Shown piece after piece: positions 44,380 to 51,095 of a DNA stretch of 64,000 nt. Origin of the DNA: Phycisphaera sp. (GTDB lineage: Bacteria; Planctomycetota; Phycisphaerae; Phycisphaerales; Phycisphaeraceae). Numbering within the stretch: the stretch's first letter is position 1; every line of letters starts with the position of its first letter. The translations under genes were made by a program, and so were the position numbers. The DNA is taken from NCBI GenBank assembly GCA_028285385.1, contig JANQPR010000133.1:1-64000 (forward strand), in the 5' to 3' direction. Below the pieces are notes generated by a model. The model did not search any database. It saw only the letters and a program-made list of their open reading frames with translations, and was not told the DNA's origin.

Positions 44380-45300
44380 TCAATCTCCACCTTCTACACT
44401 CCAACGCCCACGGACATCGATTAAGTCCAGGTCGAAGTCAACCAACTGGGCAGGCGTCAGCCCTTGAGGATGATCTTGACTAACCGTGTCGATCGGTTCC
44501 AGCAACTCCACGTGACCGTCCCCATGGGTGTACTGGTACTTCCCACCGTGAAGAAAACCGGAGTACTGCCCGTACCCATCTTCGGCCTTAGCGTTCTGCC
44601 GCGCCGGCCGGGTGACGGTCGCACTGCGTGGGATACCGAGGCCACGCCGATTGCTGTCGTTCTCGTTCGTGATCATCTCGGTCAGAACCAAAGTGCCGGA
44701 CGCGTCGGTCATCCAGTCCAATCTCGCATGGTCCGGCGGCGGCGTGGTCGGGCCGCTCGCCGCCCACCCCGTGTCCTGTCGCCGGGTACCGACCCCACCG
44801 ATGAGCCTGCCGCTACTGTCCTTGAAGACCCCGCCCGCTTGCGGGTCCGAGGTGCGGAACTGGTTGGGGCCGCGAGGCATTCGGTACGTCCGGTCGGTAC
44901 GGTCGTCCGGTTCATCGCTGGGACAGAAAATGATGTTGACCCCGCCCCAAGCATCAATGATCTCGTCACGGCGTGAATCCCCCGCGTCCATCAAATCCCG
45001 GCTGAGTTGCACCCCAAAGTATTCGGCGACCAGGTCGTCCCAAGAACGGCCTTCCGACTGCCCCCACTCCCCGTAGGGGAGAAGGTCTTGGTGGTCCGTC
45101 GCGTAGGACACAAACGCGATGCCGTTCTGTCGATGGTTCGAGCCGCAAGCAATCTGCCGAGCGGTCGCCCGCGCCGCGCCCAGAGCAGGTAGGAGGACTC
45201 CAATCAGCAGCGCAATAATCGAAATCACCACAAGCAGTTCGATAAGCGTGAATGCCGTCCGGACTTCATCGTTCACGGAGGATGTGTGCTTGAGAGACAT
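44380..45300 (-). CDS. Prepilin-like protein with H-x9-DG box
   Basis: A 306-residue pseudopilin-like protein: [20 protein letters not shown] near residue 16, [27 protein letters not shown], and H-GGKYQYTHG-DG near residue 265, ending GRWSVEGGD. It is a clear paralogue of the protein at 37936-38853. It sits between the second CE15-like esterase (54 bases upstream) and the sulfatase. The start at 45300 gives a short leader; the upstream in-frame start is less likely. Confidence 0.88.
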   Translation of the reverse strand: MSLKHTSSVNDEVRTAFTLIELLVVISIIALLIGVLLPALGAARATARQIACGSNHRQNGIAFVSYATDHQDLLPYGEWGQSEGRSWDDLVAEYFGVQLSRDLMDAGDSRRDEIIDAWGGVNIIFCPSDEPDDRTDRTYRMPRGPNQFRTSDPQAGGVFKDSSGRLIGGVGTRRQDTGWAASGPTTPPPDHARLDWMTDASGTLVLTEMITNENDSNRRGLGIPRSATVTRPARQNAKAEDGYGQYSGFLHGGKYQYTHGDGHVELLEPIDTVSQDHPQGLTPAQLVDFDLDLIDVRGRWSVEGGD

Positions 45301-45354
45301 GATGGAGACGCTTTCGTCGGAAGGACGACCAGTCAATCGGGTGCCGCGGCACAG

Positions 45355-46554
45355 TCAATCGGGGTCCTCTGTTCGCGCAAGGCGCCGGTCGGCATAGTCG
45401 AGGATGTAGGACCAGATCTCCCGATCGCAGCGGTGCGGCCCCTCGATCAGGACATAGCCAAGCGGCGAATCAAGTCGGGCTTCACCGACCCGCGGCGGCA
45501 CCGACGACCACGGCTCGCCTGAGCCCAAAAGCCGGTAGACGGGCTCGGCGGCTTGCAGCGCGAGGAACGCCCCGCCGGGATCGGCCCACTCGTCCTCAGC
45601 CCCTTGAGTGAGCAGGATCGACCGCGGTGCAACCGTGGCGACCAGCTGGTGTTGATCGAGAGGCAACCGACCGATGTCGTCACCGATCGAATCCATGTAG
45701 TCGTTAAGCCAATGGGGGAAGTCGGTGTTGAGACGATGGACCGACTCACCAACCGGGTGCCGAGACAATGCCGGGCCCATACACCCCGCCATGTTTGGCA
45801 CAACGAGTCCGATCCGGTCATCGTTGGCCGCCGCCCACAACGCCGCCTTGCCTCGCCGCGAGTGACCGAAAGCCGCCACGCGCCGGGGGTCGATCCCCGG
45901 GTCTTGAACCAGGTAATCCACCGCGCGGTGCAGCCCCCACGCCCAAGCAGAAAGCGCCTTGCTGCCCCCCGGCCCTTCCGCGTCAGCCCGGTCGGGCATC
46001 ACATCTCGGGCGCACAACGTCGCCAGCGCGTAGCCACGCGACACCAACAGGTCAGCCGACCAGTGCTCAGACCGCTCGCCACGCCCTGAGGTGCTCGGCT
46101 CCTCTTCCCCGTCACGCGGCCGCCAAGCACCCGCCTTGGAGACCGAAGGATCGTCGACCACGGTGTGGTTCCCTGCCCGATTCAACCCAACAAACACCGG
46201 CTGCGGCCCGGGCGTGTTCGGACGGATCAGCAGCAATCGCAACTCCGGGTCGCTGTGAACCACGACCTCATCCAATGTCGCTTGACCGGCGAGGGCATCG
46301 CTGCGCAGGCGTCGAGAAGTGAACGCGAGCGACTCGGGTACATCCGGCAAGGGGCCGTAAACCAAGTCAGTGAACTGGCGGACCAACTCAGCACGCCGAA
46401 GCTGCCAGGCGTCGGAAGAGTTAACTGGATTGCCATCGGACGCGACGAGTAGCTCCGGGAGCGGCTCAATCAGAGGCTCAAGTCGCACGGCCTGCGCTCG
46501 TTCAATCGGCAGGGTGTCGGTGCTGCCAACGCGGTTTTCCTGGGCGACTTCCAT
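45355..46554 (-). CDS. CE15-like glucuronoyl esterase, no export signal
   Basis: A 399-residue alpha/beta hydrolase. The nucleophile elbow AAFGHSRRGKAAL matches the G-x-S-R-x-G-K signature of CE15; TQGAEDEWADPGG and LIEGPHRCDREIW supply acidic and His residues of the triad. Unlike the esterase at 39690 it lacks a signal peptide (start 46554, or 46578 with eight more residues), suggesting it acts on esters already inside the cell. It heads a minus-strand set with a prepilin-like protein and a sulfatase. Confidence 0.82.
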   Translation of the reverse strand: MEVAQENRVGSTDTLPIERAQAVRLEPLIEPLPELLVASDGNPVNSSDAWQLRRAELVRQFTDLVYGPLPDVPESLAFTSRRLRSDALAGQATLDEVVVHSDPELRLLLIRPNTPGPQPVFVGLNRAGNHTVVDDPSVSKAGAWRPRDGEEEPSTSGRGERSEHWSADLLVSRGYALATLCARDVMPDRADAEGPGGSKALSAWAWGLHRAVDYLVQDPGIDPRRVAAFGHSRRGKAALWAAANDDRIGLVVPNMAGCMGPALSRHPVGESVHRLNTDFPHWLNDYMDSIGDDIGRLPLDQHQLVATVAPRSILLTQGAEDEWADPGGAFLALQAAEPVYRLLGSGEPWSSVPPRVGEARLDSPLGYVLIEGPHRCDREIWSYILDYADRRLARTEDPD

Positions 46555-47447
46555 GATCAACACACTCATCAAACTCACCCATGACGTCGGCCTGGAAACA
46601 AATCACGTTGCTGCATTCTTGATCGCTACGTTCTTGGCCCCAGCCAGACCGCACTGTGTACCCGACTTTGGTAATAGGACCATCGCCTTCTTGCGCCACG
46701 ACTACGCTGTCGCCGCATGGACTGACGCAACTGCGAAGCCTGGCCATGCGTGAGTTCGAGGATCGGCATCGCGCAAAGAGCACTGCGCTGGTATTGTGGG
46801 CGATCCACTTCGCATACGACCTCACGCCCAACGTCCGGAACACGACCAGTCGGACGAACAGACCACCATCAGAGATGTTCAAAAGTTACCCCTGCTGAGT
46901 GAACCGACAAGTGTGTTTTACGTCGAGCGGGAGTGCACTTTGCGGCGTAGCGAGACCGCTCACCGACACTCTGTATCGCGCACGCCCTTGAATAGGTTGG
47001 TTTGGCTGGCACTTGACGGGCGCCATGCCCGTTGATCTCGCCCCTCATGGCCTCAGAAACCTCGACAGGATTGCTGCACCCGGTCGAGGTTGCGATAACC
47101 AGCCCACCTGAAAATTGCCACATCTCTACCCGGAAGAACCAGATATCAAAAAGGGAAGCGACCCACCAGGGAACGGAAGGCCCGTGTTCTTCGCCTGGTT
47201 CAACACGGAACAGGTGATCAACGCCAACCCGATGGCTGAAGTTGCCCGCCTAACCAAACTTCGGCGATGACGCCCGCAACAAGCCCGCCGCCCTCTAGTT
47301 TGATGCCTTCCTGACATTGACGATCAATGCGGCCGAACGGGCCCGGTACCTGCCGGGCACATCGGCCTGCCGCGTTCGTTGGTTTGAGGCACACCGTCTA
47401 AGGCACCCACAAGCGCACCGGCACCCGCGGGACCGGCATCTCGCTGC
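46555..47447. other. Long non-coding stretch with a possible gene fragment
   Basis: Most of these 893 bases have no supportable gene. At 47112-47270 (plus) a 52-codon frame with coding-like codon use reads LPHLYPEEPDIKK ... GNGRPVFFAWFNTEQVINAN and ends LTKLRR; it has no proper start and looks like the 3' remnant of a lost gene. A minus-strand frame at 47324-47548 also looks plausible in places but is proline-rich and unfamiliar. Confidence 0.4.
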
Positions 47448-48926
47448 TTGTTGACAAAGATCGGGGATTGGCCCGATACTCGTTCCCCGGAGGGGTCCCT
47501 TAGCCAGGGGACGATATTGATTCCCAGGAAACGGCGCGAGCCGATCAACCAGTTCCGGATTGGACAGCGGACCTACCGCCTCGTCCAAGCCACCGAGACG
47601 CTCATTGACGGCGAGGGGAAGGAAGTGACGCACCTGCTCCGGCCCGAAGAAGGGCTGATGCTGGTGTCGCCGGACATCGAAGACGGGTTGTACCTCGCGG
47701 CGATCGCGGCGATGTACATCAACGCCTCCCGGCACGAGCGCGGCCAGCCGTACCTCACCGAGGCGGATGAACTCGACATCGCCGCCGACTGGGAACAGGC
47801 GCTCCGCAGCGTGCACGTCGCTGACGACGTGATCGCGCGACTCCCCAAGACCCAAGCCCGCGGCCCGCTCAGCAGCGTGTCGGCACCCACTTGGAGCTGG
47901 CGCAACGCGATCGGAGCGTTCGTGCTCGCGGGGCTCTGCGCCGCGATCGGGTGGACGCTTTGGCCCGCCTCGGACGCGGCGCCCACCGTTTCCCCGACGC
48001 CCGTGAGAGCGGCTCCTCATGGGTGGCCGTTTGCGATTGGCAATCTGGTCGCAGACAAGCACGTGACTTCGTTCTTTTCGTTTGATTCCCCCCCCAGTGC
48101 CATCGCGGCGCACCCCACGCGCCCGGCGTTTGTGGTGGCCCACGACGACCACACCGTTCATCTGCTTGAACCCGGCAACAGCACGACGGTGCTCGCCACA
48201 ACCAATGCACCCGCACACTGGATTCACTTCTCTGCCGACGGCGGCGAGGTGGCGGTCAGCGATTGGTACGGGACCGTGACCCTGATCCCTCTAAACCTCA
48301 CGTCGAAGGTGGTAGCGCATCGGCCGCCCGGTCGTCAGGTGCGGGCGTACGCGCTCGGCAACGCCTGCGCGATCGGCGTGCGCGTCCACACGCTCGAGTC
48401 GGTGCCTTTGGGCGAATCGGTAGCGGTCCCGGAGGGGGCGCTCAATGCGATGCCGTCGACCAGTGACTCCGATCTTGTTGCGTATGTCCTGGAAGTCGGT
48501 GATGCCCGGCTGCTGAAGGTCGATGACGCCGACGGCTCCACCCTGGTGAGTCGCCGGCTCGGAACGCAGCAACACCTCCGTTCGTTCGACTTTTCCAGCG
48601 ACAAGACCGTGGGGGTTTTGTTCTTCTCTGACGGGCTTCTGGCTTCGTACACCGGAGATGGCGGTCGCGCATCGGTGCAACATCAGGTCGGGGTTGATCG
48701 CAAGGACGAGACGTTCGCGTCCGTCCAGGTGGCCCCGGACGGTGAGAAGGCTTGGCTGTACCGCAGCGGGATCGTGGAGTGGAGTCTGCCCAGGCTCGAG
48801 CGCGTAGCCGTCGCAAGAGTGGAACGCACCGTGGCCCACCCGTCCCCGTTCGGGTACCGGGTCCAGCCAAAGGCCAACGGGCGCATTTTGATGGCGACGG
48901 AGATCGGAGGGGTCATCCTCGAATGA
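47448..48926 (+). CDS. Membrane-anchored beta-propeller (WD40-like) protein of unknown function
   Basis: A protein of up to 492 residues: an N-terminal alpha/beta part (YRLVQATETLIDGEGKEVTHLLRPEEG), one membrane helix (about 150-171, AIGAFVLAGLCAAIGWTLW), then repeated propeller strands (PSAIAAHPTRPAFVVAHDDHTVHLLEP, WIHFSADGGEVAVSDWYGTV, VQVAPDGEKAWLYRSG). No ATG is near; TTG at 47448 or 47517 could start it. The helix would leave the propeller outside. Its stop overlaps the next gene's start (ATGA), so it is coupled to a prepilin-like protein, suggesting a joint surface role. I do not recognise a named family. Confidence 0.7.
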   Translation: MLTKIGDWPDTRSPEGSLSQGTILIPRKRREPINQFRIGQRTYRLVQATETLIDGEGKEVTHLLRPEEGLMLVSPDIEDGLYLAAIAAMYINASRHERGQPYLTEADELDIAADWEQALRSVHVADDVIARLPKTQARGPLSSVSAPTWSWRNAIGAFVLAGLCAAIGWTLWPASDAAPTVSPTPVRAAPHGWPFAIGNLVADKHVTSFFSFDSPPSAIAAHPTRPAFVVAHDDHTVHLLEPGNSTTVLATTNAPAHWIHFSADGGEVAVSDWYGTVTLIPLNLTSKVVAHRPPGRQVRAYALGNACAIGVRVHTLESVPLGESVAVPEGALNAMPSTSDSDLVAYVLEVGDARLLKVDDADGSTLVSRRLGTQQHLRSFDFSSDKTVGVLFFSDGLLASYTGDGGRASVQHQVGVDRKDETFASVQVAPDGEKAWLYRSGIVEWSLPRLERVAVARVERTVAHPSPFGYRVQPKANGRILMATEIGGVILE

Positions 48927-49651
48927 AGCCGCGTGGGTTCACCATCATCGAGTTGCTGGTCGTGGTCGCGGCGATCGTGCTGCTCGTTTCCCTCCTGCTG
49001 CCCGTGCTCGGCCGGGCGCGGCAGGCGGCCAAGGACGTGACGTGCCTAGGCCAGCTCGCGCAGATGCACATCGGCTGGACGGCCGTCACGATCGAGCGCG
49101 ACGGGCGGTTCCCCAACACGTACACCGCCGGCTCGCAGAACAAGTGGGACACGCAGATCCTGTTCGCCATGGGGCTCGACCCCAGCTCACGGGACCACGG
49201 CGTCGGCTGCCCCACGGTGAAGGCCACGTTTGGCCCGGAGTACCTGCTTGCCGGCCGTACCACGTACGGCGTCAACGTGCGGTGGAACCCGAACGGCCCG
49301 CCGGGCGAGAACGAGGGCAAGCGCGAAGCCGGGCTCACTCGACCATCCACCTACCCGCTAATGGCCGACACGTTCGTGAAGACGACGCTCTCAAAGCCGC
49401 TGATCTACGACAAGATCGGCACCAACCCGCAAGACGACTGGCGCGTCGGGTTCCACCACCTCAACGAAACCGTCAACGTCTCGTACGCCGACGGCCACGC
49501 CCAGGCCGAGGACCGGACGATCATTGACGGCCCCTACGACGAGAACTACGTCCCGCTCTGGTTCTTCAACACCGGCCGCGCCTACGAGACAGCCCTAGCA
49601 GCGCCAGCCCCGCCACCGCTGCTGGCTCTGGCACGATGGGTGTTAAGGTGA
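48923..49651 (+). CDS. Prepilin-like protein with type IV pilin N-terminus
   Basis: A 242-residue protein beginning MKPRGFTIIELLVVVAAIVL, the prepilin cleavage/methylation signature almost at the very N-terminus, then LPVLGRARQAAKDVTCLGQL. The late segment FHHLNETVNVSYADGHAQ carries H-x9-DG-like spacing (H-LNETVNVSYA-DG has ten). Stop and start with the previous gene overlap by four bases. The last 28 codons overlap, on the opposite strand, the end of the PEP-CTERM gene. It differs from the other three prepilin-like proteins in this island in lacking the conserved AARATAR block. Confidence 0.82.
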   Translation: MKPRGFTIIELLVVVAAIVLLVSLLLPVLGRARQAAKDVTCLGQLAQMHIGWTAVTIERDGRFPNTYTAGSQNKWDTQILFAMGLDPSSRDHGVGCPTVKATFGPEYLLAGRTTYGVNVRWNPNGPPGENEGKREAGLTRPSTYPLMADTFVKTTLSKPLIYDKIGTNPQDDWRVGFHHLNETVNVSYADGHAQAEDRTIIDGPYDENYVPLWFFNTGRAYETALAAPAPPPLLALARWVLR

Positions 49652-50087
49652 TCCGTGTGTCCCGCGACAGCGTGATGTCCAGGTCGATGAATAGCGTCGT
49701 CGTGTGCGGGAACGGCGTGATCAACTCCGCCAACTCGTCCCCCGCGCCCGACACCGCCGACATGAACGCGCCCCCGAGCGTGAGGCTCGGGGGTGCGTTG
49801 AAGGCTGCCCCGTCGCCGAGCTCGAAGTCGAGCCCGAGCCAGTCGACGCCCGACTCGTTGAGGTGGAACAAGTTGATCTTCGCCGCCTGGGTACCAGGCT
49901 GGGCCGGGACGAGGTCGATGAACGAGTCGCCCGTCGATGTGGTCATGATGCCGACGATGGCCGGATCCGCATCAAGGTTGAGGATCGTGGGCTCGCTGCC
50001 GCCGGACACGAACACGTCGGCGAACTGCATCGCCTCGACGCAGAGTCCCAGGGTCAACGCAGCGGTTGCGGCGATCAAGTACTTCAT
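49566..50087 (-). CDS. Small PEP-CTERM protein
   Basis: A 173-residue exported protein: MKYLIAATAALTLGLCVEA signal, a body without a recognised domain (IVGIMTTSTGDSFIDLVPA, INLFHLNESGVDWLGLDF), and IVPEPAAVAGLALLGL plus RRRGRC, the exosortase sorting signal. ATG 50087 begins the signal; the longer frame to 50132 adds a non-conserved leader. Its 3' end overlaps the convergent prepilin-like gene by 86 bases, and the PEP motif lies in that overlap, so both frames are constrained there. Confidence 0.82.
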   Translation of the reverse strand: MKYLIAATAALTLGLCVEAMQFADVFVSGGSEPTILNLDADPAIVGIMTTSTGDSFIDLVPAQPGTQAAKINLFHLNESGVDWLGLDFELGDGAAFNAPPSLTLGGAFMSAVSGAGDELAELITPFPHTTTLFIDLDITLSRDTRITLTPIVPEPAAVAGLALLGLSRRRGRC

Positions 50088-50164
50088 GGGCTTTGTCCCT
50101 CTCCGTACGGCATGGTACTCGTAAACGGCCACGCCACACCACCCCTCATTGAAAGGATTCCGAC

Positions 50165-50449
50165 ATGGGCCGGCAGATTCAGGTGACGTATTCGGGCAAC
50201 AACTTCCCCGCTATCATGACGCTCGACGAGATTGGTACTTCAGGCACCTGGGCCGGGACCACCGGTGACTTCGCCGCCGCGTCGATCGGTAAGAATGCAA
50301 GCGGGGACTATGAGCTCACGACGTTTCCTGGCGGCACGTTCGGCACCTGGTCCTCCGCCCCTTGGATCATGACGCCCCAAGGCGATCCGCAAGTGCCGGA
50401 TGGGGAATACGTCGGCGCGGGCGGTGAAGCCGTGGCCAGCTTCCTGTGA
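50165..50449 (+). CDS. Hypothetical 94-residue protein (possible phage-like remnant)
   Basis: Starts MGRQIQVTYSGNNFPAIMTL after AAAGGA (8-base spacing) and ends GGEAVASFL. Strand-rich with many Gly/Thr, like small phage structural or coat-associated proteins, but not identified. The same frame continues past the TGA at 50447 for 61 more sense codons (PHDRPHAV ... VILRFGITPSPMRFVRL ... VETFPLR), all with coding-like codons, so the gene may be interrupted by a nonsense change. It is the first of several short frames next to the tRNA fragment. Confidence 0.45.
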   Translation: MGRQIQVTYSGNNFPAIMTLDEIGTSGTWAGTTGDFAAASIGKNASGDYELTTFPGGTFGTWSSAPWIMTPQGDPQVPDGEYVGAGGEAVASFL

Positions 50450-50941
50450 CCCCACGATCGACCCCACGCCGTTGGCTCCGCGGTCGATGGCGTGATCCTG
50501 CGCTTCGGCATCACCCCCTCGCCCATGCGATTCGTTCGGCTTTGTGGAGTCAGAGGTCTGCAGCCGTACCCCGATACGACGGGTTTCAAACTCATGTTGG
50601 ATGCGCTTGTCGAGACGTTCCCGCTGCGTTGAATGAACGGCCAACCGGCGTGGGCTTGGCGGATGCCGTGACCCTCACCTCCGCCCAACGCGACGCCCTC
50701 CGCGCCCGGGCGATGGAGATCGGCAAGCAGGGCAAGCTTCGGCCGTTCCACGGCGGCCGGCTCGACGGGCTGGCGCTGCCGGTTCCTGATGCGTGCTGGG
50801 TGTAGGTGATGTCCCTCGGCGTGTCGGACGCCGACCTGCGCGGTGCCGCCGATCGGCTCGATTCCCTCTGCCCCAGCTGTGCTCACCCCCAGGAAGGGGT
50901 CGCTTATGACACGTCGTCGCCGCGGGGTGCCGGAAAAACGT
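50450..50941 (+). pseudogene. Cluster of short broken frames beside the tRNA fragment
   Basis: Three consecutive plus-strand pieces look coding by codon use but lack complete genes: continuation of the preceding frame to 50632; TLTSAQRDALRARAMEIGKQ to a stop at 50805; and SLGVSDADLRGAADRLD from 50809, breaking up near 50910. A last frame, MTRRRRGVPEKRAASG, runs into the tRNA fragment. Short adjoining frames at an attachment site suit remnants of an integrative or phage-like element. No integrase motif (R..HxxR..Y) can be found. Confidence 0.35.
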
Positions 50942-50992
50942 GCTGCCTCCGGAGCCGTAGGTTGCAGGTTCGAATCCAGCTGCGGTCGTTGG
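50942..50992 (+). repeat. Decayed 3' half of tRNA-Arg(CCG), att-like
   Basis: Aligns without gaps to 3127-3177, from the anticodon stem to four bases beyond the tRNA (45 of 51 identical; differences at repeat positions 15, 17, 22, 37, 40 and 44). The anticodon loop CTCCGGA and GCAGGTTCGAATCC are intact, but the T stem and anticodon stem each have a mispair, and the upstream bases show no trace of the 5' half. This is what an integration event leaves at the far end of an island. Confidence 0.75.
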
Positions 50993-51095
50993 GGGGCGTC
51001 GGCGCGACTCGGGAACAAACAAGCTGGGATGCCCGTTAAACCGTCCACGCTGTCGCTGTCGATCCGGCAGCCTCAAGCCCGCGTATCCTGAACCG

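Larger units (their letters stand above)
3178..50941. mobile_element. Candidate tRNA-Arg-integrated genomic island of polysaccharide-use genes
   Basis: The segment lies between the intact tRNA-Arg(CCG) and a direct, same-orientation copy of its 3' half plus TTGG (50942-50992; 45 of 51 bases identical without gaps, offset 47815). This is the normal product of tyrosine-recombinase integration at a tRNA 3' end. Within it nearly all genes concern sulfated polysaccharide breakdown, its regulation, or surface display, while the flanks carry housekeeping genes. No integrase, excisionase or transposase is recognisable, the right copy no longer folds as a tRNA, and the permease next to the tRNA is broken. 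It is therefore probably an old, immobile island. A decayed tandem tRNA with genes accumulating between the copies is the alternative. Confidence 0.55.

Noticed and set aside
47295-48227. Minus-strand frame of 310 codons
   Set aside because: Antisense to the propeller gene and rich in Arg/Gly/His, the signature of a shadow frame.
48923-49651. Exact H-x9-DG signature in the fourth prepilin-like protein
   Set aside because: The nearest match has ten residues between His and Asp-Gly, so I describe it only as prepilin-like.
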